This document shows positions 43,640 through 53,530 of a stretch of 64,000 bases of DNA, piece after piece (within the stretch, counting starts at the first letter, position 1; each line of letters starts with the position of its first letter). The notes under the pieces are model-generated. The model made no database searches. It saw only the letters and a list, made by a program, of their open reading frames with translations, and was not told where the DNA came from. Both the position numbers and the translations under genes were made by a program. Origin of the DNA: CAUJIW01 sp963205175. GTDB lineage: Bacteria > Pseudomonadota > Alphaproteobacteria > Sphingomonadales > Sphingomonadaceae. The stretch lies in assembly GCA_041060555.1 (NCBI GenBank), contig JBEUDS010000001.1; one strand, written 5' to 3'.

Positions 43640-45022
43640 ATGACCCGTCTTCGCAATTACGACGCCGCCGAACTGCGCCGGCTGGACCTTGAACATCATC
43701 TACCGGCCCAGGCCGACTACAAGCTGCTCCAGGAACTGGGTGGCAGCCGCATCATCACCCGCGCGGAAGGCTCGACCATCCATGACGCCGACGGTAACGC
43801 CTACCTCGACGGCATGGCCGGCCTGTGGTGCGTCAACGTCGGCTATGGCCGTGACGAACTGGCCAAGGCAGCCTACGACCAGATGCTGGAGCTGCCCTAC
43901 TACAACACCTTCTTCAAGACCGCGACGCCGCCGGCCGTCCTGCTGGCGGCCAAGATCGCTGAAAAGCTGGGCGGCAACCTGTCCCATGTCTTTTTCAATT
44001 CATCGGGCTCGGAAGCCAACGACACGGTGTTCCGCATGGTCCGCCATTACTGGGCGCTGAAGGGCGAGCCGAAGCGGCAGATCTTCATCAGCCGCTGGAA
44101 CGCCTATCACGGCTCCACCGTCGCCGGCGTCAGTCTCGGCGGCATGAAGGCGATGCACGCCCAGGGCGGCCTGCCGATCCCCGGTGTCGAGCATGTGATG
44201 CAGCCCTACCTGTTCGGCGAGGCCTTCGGCGAGGACCCCGAGAAATTCGCCGAGCGGGCGGCGGCCGCCATCGAGGAGCGCATTCTGGCGGTGGGGCCGG
44301 AGAATGTGGCGGCCTTCATCGGTGAACCGGTGCAGGGTGCTGGCGGCGTCATCATCCCGCCGCCGGGCTACTGGCCGCGGGTGGAAGCCATCTGCCGCAA
44401 GTACGGCATCCTGCTGGTCATCGACGAGGTGATCTGCGGCTTCGGCCGGCTTGGCCGCTGGTTCGGCCATCAGCATTTCGGCGTCAAGCCGGACCTGGTG
44501 CCAATGGCCAAGGGCCTGTCGTCGGGTTACCTGCCGATCTCGGCGGTGGGCGTCGCCGACCATATCGTCGCCCTGCTGAAGGAAAAGGGCGGCGATTTCG
44601 TGCATGGCTACACCTATTCCGGCCATCCGGCGGCGGCGGCAGTCGCACTGAAGAACATCGAGATCATGGAACGCGAGCATCTGGTGGAGCGGGTCGCCGA
44701 GGATGTTGGCCCCTATCTCGCCAAGGCGCTGGCGCGGCTGGCCGACCATCCGCTGGTCGGCGAGGTGCGCTCGCTGGGGCTGATCGGCGCGGTCGAGATC
44801 GTCGCCGAGAAGGGCACCAACAAGCGCTTCGGCGGCGCGGAAGGCACGGCCGGCCCGATGGTGCGTGACCTGTGCATCGCCAACGGCCTGATGGTGCGCG
44901 GCATCCGCGACACCATTGTCATGTGCCCGCCGCTGATCATCACCCACGCCGAGATCGACCGGCTGGTCGACATCATTGGCAAGTCGCTCGATCAGGCCAC
45001 GCCCAAGCTGCGCGCGCTCTGA
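43640..45022 (+). CDS. Class III aminotransferase, putrescine:pyruvate type (SpuC-like)
   Basis: PLP enzyme predicted to transaminate putrescine or a related amine with pyruvate; 460 aa. Markers: GMAGLWCVNVGYGR, FFNSSGSEANDTVFRM, SRWNAYHGSTVAGVSLGG, IDEVICGFGRLG and the PLP lysine K291 in MAKGLSSGYLP. It is more like SpuC/omega-transaminase than the aminotransferase at 31392. Together with the Pot importer it gives a route for putrescine that does not need gamma-glutamylation. A CG-rich hairpin follows the gene. Confidence 0.9.
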   Translation: MTRLRNYDAAELRRLDLEHHLPAQADYKLLQELGGSRIITRAEGSTIHDADGNAYLDGMAGLWCVNVGYGRDELAKAAYDQMLELPYYNTFFKTATPPAVLLAAKIAEKLGGNLSHVFFNSSGSEANDTVFRMVRHYWALKGEPKRQIFISRWNAYHGSTVAGVSLGGMKAMHAQGGLPIPGVEHVMQPYLFGEAFGEDPEKFAERAAAAIEERILAVGPENVAAFIGEPVQGAGGVIIPPPGYWPRVEAICRKYGILLVIDEVICGFGRLGRWFGHQHFGVKPDLVPMAKGLSSGYLPISAVGVADHIVALLKEKGGDFVHGYTYSGHPAAAAVALKNIEIMEREHLVERVAEDVGPYLAKALARLADHPLVGEVRSLGLIGAVEIVAEKGTNKRFGGAEGTAGPMVRDLCIANGLMVRGIRDTIVMCPPLIITHAEIDRLVDIIGKSLDQATPKLRAL

Positions 45023-45040
45023 CATCCACCGGTGCACCGC

Positions 45041-45064
45041 CCGCCGTCGGCGCAGCGACGGCGG
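45041..45064. terminator. Hairpin between convergent aminotransferase and ugd genes
   Basis: CCGCCGTCG (45041-45049) and CGACGGCGG (45056-45064) form a 9-bp stem with a 6-nt loop. It sits between convergent stops and could serve either gene. It lacks a T tract. Confidence 0.5.
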
Positions 45065-45117
45065 TGTCGGTGTGGCAACGGCAGCGGGACAACTGAACTC
45101 TGCCCGGCAGTCAAGCC

Positions 45118-46428
45118 TCAGGCGTGCGGCCGGCCAATCGAGACGTAGGTAAACCCGGCTTCAGCCATGTCTTCCGGGCGGTATATGTTGCGCAGGTCGA
45201 CGAACACTGGTGCTGCCAGCAGTCGCTTGACGTGCGTGAGGTCGAGCGCCCGGAACTCGTTCCACTCGGTGATGATGACCAGTGCGGCGGCGCCCTTCAT
45301 GGCCTCATAGGGATCCTGCGCGAAGTCAACGTCAGGCAGCAGCGGCCGGGCGTGGTCCATGCCGATTGGGTCGTAGGCGCGCACGCTGGCGCCGGCGGCC
45401 TGCAGGGCGGGGATGATGTCAAGCGACGGGGCGTCACGCATGTCGTCGGTGTTCGGCTTGAAGGTGAGCCCGAGCACGGCGATCGCCTTGCCGGCCACCG
45501 AACCGCCGCAGGCCTCGATGACCCGCTGGGCCATCTGCTTCTTGCGGGCGGCGTTGATCGCGACCGTGGCCTCGATCAGCTTGAGCGGGCTGCCGGCGTC
45601 CTCCGAGGTCTTGAGCAGCGCCAGCGTGTCCTTGGGAAAGCAGCTGCCGCCATAGCCGGGGCCGGGGTGGAGGAACTTGTCGCCGATGCGCTTGTCGAGG
45701 CCGATGCCGCGGGCGACGTCCTGCACATTGGCGCCGACCTTGTCGCACAGGTCGGCGACTTCGTTGATGAAGCTGATCTTCATCGCCAGGAAGCCGTTGG
45801 CGGCATACTTGATCAGCTCCGCCGATTCACTTGAGGTGAACAGGATCGGCGTGTCACGCAGGAACAGCGGTCGATAGACCTCGCGCATCACCTTGCGGGC
45901 GTTATCGCCGACGGCGCCGACCACCACCCGGTCGGGGTGGGTGAAATCCTGGATCGCCGAGCCTTCGCGCAGGAACTCGGGGTTGCTGGCGACCTCCAGC
46001 CGTTTGCCGGGCGCCACTTCGGCGATCAGCGCGCGCAGCTGGGCCGCTGTGCCCACCGGCACGGTCGACTTGGTGACAATAACGCAACCATCGGGCGCGG
46101 CGGCAGCGACCTCACGGGCGGCGGCGTAAACATAGGTGAGATCGGCATGGCCATCGCCACGCCGCGATGGCGTGCCGACGGCGATGAACACGGCCTCGGC
46201 GGTGCTCACCGCCTCGGCGAGCGCCGTGGTAAAGGCCAGGCGGCCAGCCCGGATGTTGCGGGCCAGCATGTCGTCAAGACCGGGTTCATATATCGTCGAG
46301 GCGCCGGTCTTGAGCTTGGCGACGATCTCGGGATTGGCGTCGACGCAGGTGACGCTGTGGCCAAACTCGGCAAGGCAGGTGCCCGAAACCAGGCCAACAT
46401 AGCCGGTGCCAACGACTGCAATGCGCAT
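45118..46428 (-). CDS. ugd: UDP-glucose 6-dehydrogenase
   Basis: NAD-dependent four-electron oxidation of UDP-glucose to UDP-glucuronate for capsule, exopolysaccharide or LPS sugars. The 436-aa protein has the N-terminal Rossmann site AVVGTGYVGLVSG, the catalytic thiol Cys263 in GPGYGGSCFPKD, the central helical domain and a C-terminal Rossmann-like domain (VLGLTFKPNTDDMRDAPS). The start ATG 46428 is unambiguous. No polysaccharide genes are adjacent. The 96 bp upstream hold CCTCGG/CCGAGG arms and repeated GTCACA, of unknown use. Confidence 0.96.
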   Translation of the reverse strand: MRIAVVGTGYVGLVSGTCLAEFGHSVTCVDANPEIVAKLKTGASTIYEPGLDDMLARNIRAGRLAFTTALAEAVSTAEAVFIAVGTPSRRGDGHADLTYVYAAAREVAAAAPDGCVIVTKSTVPVGTAAQLRALIAEVAPGKRLEVASNPEFLREGSAIQDFTHPDRVVVGAVGDNARKVMREVYRPLFLRDTPILFTSSESAELIKYAANGFLAMKISFINEVADLCDKVGANVQDVARGIGLDKRIGDKFLHPGPGYGGSCFPKDTLALLKTSEDAGSPLKLIEATVAINAARKKQMAQRVIEACGGSVAGKAIAVLGLTFKPNTDDMRDAPSLDIIPALQAAGASVRAYDPIGMDHARPLLPDVDFAQDPYEAMKGAAALVIITEWNEFRALDLTHVKRLLAAPVFVDLRNIYRPEDMAEAGFTYVSIGRPHA

Positions 46429-46524
46429 GATCTGTGCCTCGGTAAGTGACTGATGCCGAGGCTGTGTTCCAGCAATGTGACCTCAGTGTGACTGTTTGCT
46501 GATTGTTGAAGTTCCTGTGAAATA

Positions 46525-47847
46525 TCAGCGCCTCAGGCTTACCAGCAGGTCCCGGACCCTGGATTCCAGCACATCCACGCCGTCCTTTACACCAGCGACA
46601 TTGCCGACCATGTTCTCGGCTTGGCAACCTGAGCGCCGGGTATCGCCGGCCACCTTGCTCATACCGTCCGCGGCCCGCTGCGCGGTTTGCGCGGCTTTCT
46701 GGATGTTGCGGCTGATCTCGACACCGGCGTGGTTCTGCTCCTCGACCGCCGCGGCGACCGTCGATGTCACCGTGTTGTTGCGCTCGATGGTATCGGCAAT
46801 GGCGGCGACGGCCTGTGCAGCCCGCTCGGCGATCGACTGGATCGAGCCCACCTGCTCATGCACGCTCTTGGTCGCCTGGGCGGTCTGGGTCGCCAGCGTC
46901 TTGACCTCGGAGGCGACGACGGCGAAGCCGCGACCGGCCTCGCCGGCGCGTGCCGCCTCGATGGTGGCGTTGAGCGCCAGCAGATTGGTCTGGCTGGCGA
47001 TCTGGGAGATCAACTGAACGACTTCGCCAATCTGGCTGGCGGCCTGGCCCAGCTGCGCGACAGTGTGCGTGATCGCGTCGATCTCCGCCGACACCTTCCC
47101 GGAGACGCCGCGCGCCTCGTGAACCTGGCGGGCGATTTCGTGAACCGATGCCGTCATTTCCTCGATGGCGACCGCACAGCCCTGAACATAGGAGGAGGCC
47201 TCGGTCACGGCGTCGACCATCGACAACGAGGCACTGGAGGCTTCGGCGAGATCGCCTGCCATGGCATGGGCGGATTGCCGCATGGTCTCCCCCTGCGCGC
47301 TGACCAGAGACACTGCCCCCTGCACCTCCTGCTCGATCCGGTCGGCGACGGCCTGAAGTTCACGATCGAGTTTGGCCTGACCGGCCTCGATGTACACCGA
47401 CACCGCCAGCTCCATGTCCAGCAGCGTTGCCTTCTGCACGGCCTTGAGTGTCGCCAGCACGTCGGGCTGGTGCGCCAGCGCTTCACCAGCGATGATGTCG
47501 GTCAGGCCATCCAGGGCCCGGGCGTAGGCGCCAATGTACCATTTCGGCTCCAGGCCGATGCGTTCGTGCGCGTTCCCGATAGCGGTTGCACGGTTGTGAT
47601 ACTCGTCGTCGAAACGACCTTCCAGCAAGGTCAGCCAGTGGGCGTGCTGGGCTTTCTGCAGTCCATCAACCCGCCCGTGCAGCATCGGCGCCAGGGCGGG
47701 TTCCGCCAGCATGTGCACATAAAGGGACTGGAGGAGCGGGGCGATACGGTTGTCGATGCGCTCGCGGGCCGCGCGCAGCAGCTGACAGTCCGATTCACTT
47801 ATGCCAAAAAAACGCACCCGATCAACGATGCCCCGGTTGGTCGACAT
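46525..47847 (-). CDS. Soluble globin-coupled methyl-accepting chemotaxis protein (HemAT-like)
   Basis: Predicted haem-based gas (probably oxygen) receptor signalling to CheA/CheW. From ATG 47847, with AAGGAG upstream, it is 440 aa and has no membrane segment. Residues about 5-155 are a protoglobin/globin-coupled-sensor domain; the proximal haem histidine is H94 in GNAHERIGLEPKWYIGAY. Residues about 165-430 are an MCP signalling domain with the hairpin tip IASQTNLLALN followed by EAARAGEAGRGFAVVA. The region after 225 includes VAIEEMTASVHEIARQV. It is divergent from fdhD, 106 bp apart. Confidence 0.93.
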   Translation of the reverse strand: MSTNRGIVDRVRFFGISESDCQLLRAARERIDNRIAPLLQSLYVHMLAEPALAPMLHGRVDGLQKAQHAHWLTLLEGRFDDEYHNRATAIGNAHERIGLEPKWYIGAYARALDGLTDIIAGEALAHQPDVLATLKAVQKATLLDMELAVSVYIEAGQAKLDRELQAVADRIEQEVQGAVSLVSAQGETMRQSAHAMAGDLAEASSASLSMVDAVTEASSYVQGCAVAIEEMTASVHEIARQVHEARGVSGKVSAEIDAITHTVAQLGQAASQIGEVVQLISQIASQTNLLALNATIEAARAGEAGRGFAVVASEVKTLATQTAQATKSVHEQVGSIQSIAERAAQAVAAIADTIERNNTVTSTVAAAVEEQNHAGVEISRNIQKAAQTAQRAADGMSKVAGDTRRSGCQAENMVGNVAGVKDGVDVLESRVRDLLVSLRR

Positions 47848-47953
47848 AATGGCAAGACTCCTTGCGATGGTCCCCCAACCGTGCGCCATAGTGTACGACA
47901 ACGATTAACAAGCCTCTAAGGTGCTGGAGTTTTGGCGCAAACAGGAGTGTGGC

Positions 47954-48823
47954 ATGGCCGCTCACGGGCGAACGTTCGAGTGCACCGAAATGGGGCAGGG
48001 CAGTACCGCCGTCGAAGTGCTGGAGCTGTTTTCTGATACCGCGAGGGCGTCGGATCGCCAGGTTCGCCGAATGATCGCGGAAGTCCCGGTGTCGCTGACC
48101 TACAACGGCGTCGCTCATGTGGTGATGATGGCAACCCCGCTGGATGTCGAGGATTTTGCCGTCGGATTCACGCTGACGGATGGCCTGGCGGATACGTTCG
48201 ACGACATCGCGGACGTCGAGGTGCGCGAGGTGTCCCCCGGATTGCTGGTGCGGATCGACCTGCCGGCCCGGCTGGCGGGACGTTTGAACGAGCGGCGGCG
48301 TGGCATGGTGGGCCAGACCGGTTGCGGCCTTTGCGGCGTGATCGAGCTTGAGCAGGCAGTGCCTGCGGCGCGCAAGGTCCCGTCACCGGGTCCGGTGATG
48401 CCGGACGTGATTTTCCGGGCGCTGACGGCACTGCGCGACCGCCAGTCGCTCAATCAGGCCACGGGCGCCGCCCATGCCGCCACCTTTGTTGGCTGGCAAG
48501 GCGATCTGCGCCTGGTGCGCGAGGATGTTGGTCGCCACAACGCCTTCGACAAACTGATCGGCGCGCTCGCCAGCGCCCGCATTGACCGCGCATCCGGCTT
48601 TGCATTGCTGACCGCCCGTTGCAGTTATGAACTGGTTGCCAAGGCCATGATGGCCGGCATTCCGATGCTCGTAACCCTGTCGGCGCCAACCGACCTCGCG
48701 GTGCGGCTGGCGCGAGACGCCGGCTTGACCCTGCTGTGTCTGGCCCGGGAGGACTCGGTGATCGTCTGCCATGATCCGGCAGGCCTGTTCGCTCGGCAGA
48801 CCGGTGGCGGACGGCAGGACTGA
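47954..48823 (+). CDS. fdhD: Formate dehydrogenase accessory sulfurtransferase FdhD
   Basis: Transfers sulfur from the cysteine desulfurase to the molybdenum cofactor, needed for formate dehydrogenase activity. From ATG 47954 (AGGAG seven bases before) it is 289 aa. The sulfur-relay cysteines are C124 and C127 in TGCGLCG. Other family markers are EVPVSLTYNG, REDVGRHNAFDKLIG and SYELVAKAMMAGIPMLV. No formate dehydrogenase gene is in this window, so its client is encoded elsewhere. A GC-rich hairpin lies shortly downstream. Confidence 0.94.
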   Translation: MAAHGRTFECTEMGQGSTAVEVLELFSDTARASDRQVRRMIAEVPVSLTYNGVAHVVMMATPLDVEDFAVGFTLTDGLADTFDDIADVEVREVSPGLLVRIDLPARLAGRLNERRRGMVGQTGCGLCGVIELEQAVPAARKVPSPGPVMPDVIFRALTALRDRQSLNQATGAAHAATFVGWQGDLRLVREDVGRHNAFDKLIGALASARIDRASGFALLTARCSYELVAKAMMAGIPMLVTLSAPTDLAVRLARDAGLTLLCLAREDSVIVCHDPAGLFARQTGGGRQD

Positions 48824-48843
48824 ACACCACAAGCGCCCCGACA

Positions 48844-48880
48844 GCCGCCGACAACTGAGCATGGCCCGACATCGGGCGGC
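48844..48880 (+). terminator. Hairpin downstream of fdhD
   Basis: GCCGCC (48844-48849) and GGCGGC (48875-48880) can enclose an inner GCCCGA/TCGGGC stem (48864-48877, using shared bases). Both are GC-rich and without a T tract. Confidence 0.4.
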
Positions 48881-49046
48881 ATGTGGTCGCACAATAGCGC
48901 CCGGCATGGCACCCAGGCGTGCCCAGGCCTGTGATCAGGCTGCGCCGTGCCGGAACTCTATTTCGGACCTGCCCGGTCACATCTGGTTCATAAAAATCAG
49001 TTGCAACAAGACACACCCTATGCCAATGCGACGCGGCGAATAGTAT

Positions 49047-49061
49047 TGCGAATAATTCGCA
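49047..49061. promoter_or_regulatory. Fur box (perfect 7-1-7 palindrome)
   Basis: TGCGAATAATTCGCA matches the 7-1-7 form of the Fur consensus (TGATAATNATTATCA pattern) as a perfect inverted repeat. It lies 27 bp before the exbB start. An overlapping extra half (GCGAATA at 49036) suggests room for two Fur dimers. It should repress the whole eight-gene iron operon when iron is plentiful. Confidence 0.8.
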
Positions 49062-49087
49062 TTTCACCGTGCGTAGAGGAGGTCAGA

Positions 49088-49864
49088 GTGGCGGCAGTGT
49101 TGGGGCGGTTGTCCGGCGGCTGGGGTGTACTGGTGCTTGGCGTGCTGATCCCCGCGGGCGCCATGGCGAGTCCGGTGGGGCAGAATGTGCACGCCAGCCT
49201 GTCGGTAGGCGGCATGTTCATGCAGGCCGACTGGGTGGTGAAGCTGGTCATGATCGGCCTTCTGCTGGCCTCGGTGGCCACCTGGACGGTCTTCATCGCC
49301 AAGGCCATGGAACTGCGCAAGGCGACGGCCATTCAGCGCGCGGCGCATGACAGCGTGGTCACGCTGCGATCGCTCGCGCAGGCCAGCGGCATTCCGGCAC
49401 TGGCCGGCTCGCCGCTGATCCGCGAGGCGCTCACGGAGCTGGAGCTTTCCGCCGACGCGCTGTCCGATGCCGAGGGCGTGAAAGAGCGGGTGGTATCCCG
49501 CTTCGAGCGCTACGAGGCGGCCAGCGCCCGCCTGATGACCCGCGGCATCAATATCCTCGCCACCATCGGTGCCACCGCGCCTTTCGTCGGCCTGTTCGGG
49601 ACCGTGTGGGGCATCATGAACAGCTTCATCGGCATTGCCGAGAAGCAGACCACCAACCTTGCCGTGGTGGCGCCGGGCATCGCGGAAGCCCTGCTGGCGA
49701 CGGCGCTGGGGCTAGTGGCCGCCATTCCGGCGGTGGTCATCTACAACCATTTCAGCCGTCGCATCGCGGCGCACCGCGCCCTGGTCTCCGACACGGCGGC
49801 CGCCATCCTCAGGCTTGTCTCGCGCGACCTCAGTCGCGGAACCGTGGTCATCGGGCAGGGGTAA
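49088..49864 (+). CDS. exbB: ExbB proton channel subunit of the TonB system
   Basis: Inner-membrane subunit harvesting proton motive force for TonB. From GTG 49088 (GGAGG five bases upstream) it is 258 aa, beginning with a signal-like segment ending AGAMA, as in the longer ExbB proteins. Three membrane helices are seen, with the conserved ATIGATAPFVGLFGTVWGIMNSF and LLATALGLVAAIPAVVIYN, the MotA/TolQ/ExbB core. First gene of the operon behind the Fur box; exbD starts 4 bp after its stop. Confidence 0.95.
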   Translation: MAAVLGRLSGGWGVLVLGVLIPAGAMASPVGQNVHASLSVGGMFMQADWVVKLVMIGLLLASVATWTVFIAKAMELRKATAIQRAAHDSVVTLRSLAQASGIPALAGSPLIREALTELELSADALSDAEGVKERVVSRFERYEAASARLMTRGINILATIGATAPFVGLFGTVWGIMNSFIGIAEKQTTNLAVVAPGIAEALLATALGLVAAIPAVVIYNHFSRRIAAHRALVSDTAAAILRLVSRDLSRGTVVIGQG

Positions 49865-49868
49865 GGTC

Positions 49869-50290
<422 letters not shown>

Positions 50291-50294
<4 letters not shown>

Positions 50295-51046
50295 GCCTGC
50301 TGGCGCTCACCCGGGATGAACAGCAGCAGTGGACCCTGGCCGGTTCGGTGGCACTGCTGGTGCATGTGAGCGTCGTGGCGCTGATGCTGGCATGGGTTCG
50401 GCCCGCCGAACCTCCTGTCCCGGAACCGGTGGTGCTGGTCGACCTGCCACCCGAGGCGGCACCGGAAACGGCGGTGGCATCGCCCCAGCCTGTCACGCCG
50501 CCGCGGCCGGAATACAAGGCGCCACAGCCCGTGGCGCCGCCGGTGAAGATCGCGCCGGTGCGTGCGCCTTTGCCCGTCGATCCGGTGACGCTGCCACCGC
50601 CGGCGCCATCCGAGCCGCAACCCCCGCCGCCCGCCGCGGAAACTTCCCCCGCTGTGGCGACCTCGGCACCCGTCAGCCCGGCGGCGGCCTCGAACACGGA
50701 ACCCAACGCGGGTTCCGGCGCGGTGCCCGGCAATGACCCGCGTGCCCGCAAGCGGGAGGCGGATTATTTCGCCCTCATCAGCGCGCACCTCAATCGCCGC
50801 AAAACCTACCCGGTCGAGGCGCGTCAGGCCCGCCAGCAGGGCGTCGTGGTGGTGCGCTTCACCGTGGACCGCAATGGCGGCGTCTCCAACGTTTCCATCA
50901 AACGCAGCAGCGGACACGAGCTTCTTGATCAGGCGACCCTCGCCCTGCTCGCCAAGGTCGCGCCACTGCCATCGATGCCCGCATCCATGCAGCGCGACAG
51001 CGTCACGCTCTCGCTGCCGATCGATTATTCGCTGAAAACCAACTAA
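50291..51046 (+). CDS. tonB: TonB energy transducer
   Basis: Links ExbBD to the outer-membrane receptor. The 251-aa protein has an N-terminal membrane anchor (about residues 15-36), a long proline-rich spacer at residues 40-150 (EPPVPEPVVLVDLPPE onward) and a C-terminal TonB domain with KTYPVEARQARQQGVVVVRFTVDRNG. Residue composition of the spacer, Pro/Ala/Val instead of the EP/KP repeats, is common in alphaproteobacteria. Being inside the receptor operon, it is probably dedicated to that receptor. Confidence 0.95.
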
Positions 51047-51061
51047 GGAAAGGAAATCGCC

Positions 51062-53515
51062 ATGAATGGGGTCAAGCCAGGGGTCCGACGGCCGGCAAGT
51101 CTGCGCCAGGGTACGGCAGCGGTGGCGATCGGTGTTTCTGCCGCGTTTTTCGCGCCGTCGCTGGCGGCGCAGGAAGCCGACCAGGGCGAGATCGCGCTCG
51201 ATACGCTGAAGATCGAGGATCGCACCGCCGATGTGAACCCCTATGCGACGCCCGGCGCACCCTACAAGGCCGCGCGCTCCGGCGACGCCCGTCGCGTGAA
51301 GCCGCTCGCTGAAACGCCGGCGACGATCACCGTGGTGACGGAAACCCAGATCGAGGAGTCAGGTCGCAACAACTTCCGCGAAATCCTCGATGCTCAGCCG
51401 GGTATCACCGTCGGCACGGGCGAGGGCGGCAACCAGTTCGGCGATCGCTACATCATTCGCGGCCAGGAGGCCCGCAGCGCCGTCTATGTCGACGGTCTGC
51501 TCGACCCCGGCCTGCAGGCCCGGGAAAGCTTCGCGGTCGATCAGATCGAAGTCACCAAGGGACCCAGTGCCACCTTTGCCGGCCGCGGCGCCTCCGGTGG
51601 GGCGGTGAACGCCATCTCCAAGCAGGCGACCACCGACTACAACTTCCACAACGTTGATCTCACCGCCGGCACCGAAAGCCATGTGCGGGCGACGATCGAC
51701 AGCAATCTGCGCCTGTCCGACAATCTCGCGCTGCGGGCCAACCTGCTGTACACCAACGAGGATGTCCCCGATCGCGACCCTGCGCGGCGCAAGCGCTTCG
51801 GCGCGGCGCTGGCCATCAAGGCCGACGTGTCGGAGAAAGTCAGCGTTCTGGCCGACTACTATCACGTGACGGTGCGCGATCGGGCCGACCTCGGCCAGGC
51901 GATCGCCAATCTCGACAACGGCGGCAAACCCTTCAGCGACATTCCGCCTTACGCCCAGCGGGAGGATTTCCAGAACGCCAAGGTCAATATCCTGACCGGG
52001 CGCATCCGGATCGAAGCCTGGGAGGGCTTCAGGATCGAAAATGCAGCGCGCTACGGCCGTACCACCGGCAACTACATCGCGTCGCAGGTCTCCCGCTTCA
52101 CGCGCGGCGCCAACGATCCGACCGCGCCGGGCGCGGTGGATTACCGCATCAGCAACACCCGTACCGGCTGGCAGGACATCGATTATTTCGCTGATCGGCT
52201 GAACCTGGTGGGCGAGTTCATGACCGGCGGCGTCAAGCACAATCTGGTCGCCGGCGTCGAGTACTCCACCTACAACGTCGACGGTCGCAGTGGGACCGCC
52301 GGGGGCGGCTACTCGTTCACATCGTCGGGCGGCTTCAACTGCATCAACGGTTCCGGCACCGCCCTCAACGCCTGGTGCGTGACCGACGGCGCCGGCAACC
52401 TGCTGGATAACTACACCAACCTGGTGCAGCGTACCGGCATCACCCGCAACACCCAGCCATCGTTGCGCTGGCAGGTCGACACCCTTGCGGGCTACCTGAT
52501 GGACAGCATCGACATCACCAACTGGCTCACCATCGCCGGCGGTCTGCGTTTCGATGCCTATGACTACCGCCTGCGCAGCTACAACACCACCACCGGTGTG
52601 CTGACGCAGGACTACAACAGCAGCGACACCATCTGGAGCTACAACGCCAGCATCGCGCTCAAACCGAACGAGGAAGGCATCGTTTATTTTGCCTGGGCCA
52701 CCGGCGCCGATGTCAATGGCGGCGAGTCCGACGTCGGCACCAACTGCGGCTACGGCGGCCTGTGCACGGTGACCGACCCGGACACCGGCTCTGTCGTCTA
52801 CCAGGGCGAGCCGGAACGGTCGGACAATCTTGAGCTTGGCACCAAGTGGGAGCTGTTCGACGACAGGCTGCTGCTGACCGCGGCACTGTTCCAGACGGTC
52901 AAGAAGAACATCTTCGAGGGCGGCTCCAACAGCTATGTCGCCACGGGCTCGCTGAACTCGGGCAAGCTGCGTGTGCGCGGCGTCGAACTGGGTCTGGCCG
53001 GCAACATTACCGATCAGCTCAGCGGCCAGGTCAGCGTATCGCTGATGAAGTCGAAGGTGCTGAAGTCTATCGACAACAACTTCAACGCCCAGCAGATCGC
53101 GGCCGGGCTGACCAACGTCGGCAAGCGCATCTCCAACTTCGCCAACAACTCGGTCGACGCCCAGCTGCGTTACCAGATCACCGAGCGGCTGGCGATCGGC
53201 GGCACCGCCACCTACCAGTCGGCGATGTACGCCGGCCAGCCGGACTCGGCGGCGACCCTCAACACCGCCGATCTTGACTCCAGTCCGACGGTGCTGGTGC
53301 CGGGACCGAATTTCGGCAAACCCAACATCCGCATTCCCGACTACACGACCTTCGGCGCCTTCGTCAGCTTCAAGGTCAACGAGAACTTGAGTCTGCGGCT
53401 GAACGGTCTCAATCTGACCGACAAGCGCTACTACACAGCGGCTTACCGCTCGGGTGGTTTCGCCTATCTCGGCGACGGGCGGACGGTGCGCCTGACCCTG
53501 TCGGGCAAGTTCTGA
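51062..53515 (+). CDS. TonB-dependent siderophore receptor (Fiu/FiuA-like)
   Basis: Outer-membrane active transporter of 817 aa. A signal peptide (to about residue 36, SLAAQ) is followed by a TonB-box-like LDTLKIED, the plug domain (residues about 80-185: TPATITVVTE, RYIIRGQEARSAVYVDGL, VTKGPSATFAGRGASGGAVNAISK) and a beta-barrel ending in the C-terminal LTLSGKF with terminal Phe. Overall layout and the neighbouring PiuC-type hydroxylase suggest a catecholate siderophore receptor of the Fiu/PiuA group. It is 15 bp after tonB with AAGGAAAGG as ribosome site. Confidence 0.92.
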   Translation: MNGVKPGVRRPASLRQGTAAVAIGVSAAFFAPSLAAQEADQGEIALDTLKIEDRTADVNPYATPGAPYKAARSGDARRVKPLAETPATITVVTETQIEESGRNNFREILDAQPGITVGTGEGGNQFGDRYIIRGQEARSAVYVDGLLDPGLQARESFAVDQIEVTKGPSATFAGRGASGGAVNAISKQATTDYNFHNVDLTAGTESHVRATIDSNLRLSDNLALRANLLYTNEDVPDRDPARRKRFGAALAIKADVSEKVSVLADYYHVTVRDRADLGQAIANLDNGGKPFSDIPPYAQREDFQNAKVNILTGRIRIEAWEGFRIENAARYGRTTGNYIASQVSRFTRGANDPTAPGAVDYRISNTRTGWQDIDYFADRLNLVGEFMTGGVKHNLVAGVEYSTYNVDGRSGTAGGGYSFTSSGGFNCINGSGTALNAWCVTDGAGNLLDNYTNLVQRTGITRNTQPSLRWQVDTLAGYLMDSIDITNWLTIAGGLRFDAYDYRLRSYNTTTGVLTQDYNSSDTIWSYNASIALKPNEEGIVYFAWATGADVNGGESDVGTNCGYGGLCTVTDPDTGSVVYQGEPERSDNLELGTKWELFDDRLLLTAALFQTVKKNIFEGGSNSYVATGSLNSGKLRVRGVELGLAGNITDQLSGQVSVSLMKSKVLKSIDNNFNAQQIAAGLTNVGKRISNFANNSVDAQLRYQITERLAIGGTATYQSAMYAGQPDSAATLNTADLDSSPTVLVPGPNFGKPNIRIPDYTTFGAFVSFKVNENLSLRLNGLNLTDKRYYTAAYRSGGFAYLGDGRTVRLTLSGKF

Positions 53516-53530
53516 TCGGAGCGGGCGGGC

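Noticed and set aside
49018..49056. Exact promoter hexamers for exbB
   Set aside because: TAGTAT and AATAAT near the Fur box are possible -10s, but neither has a credible -35 at normal spacing.
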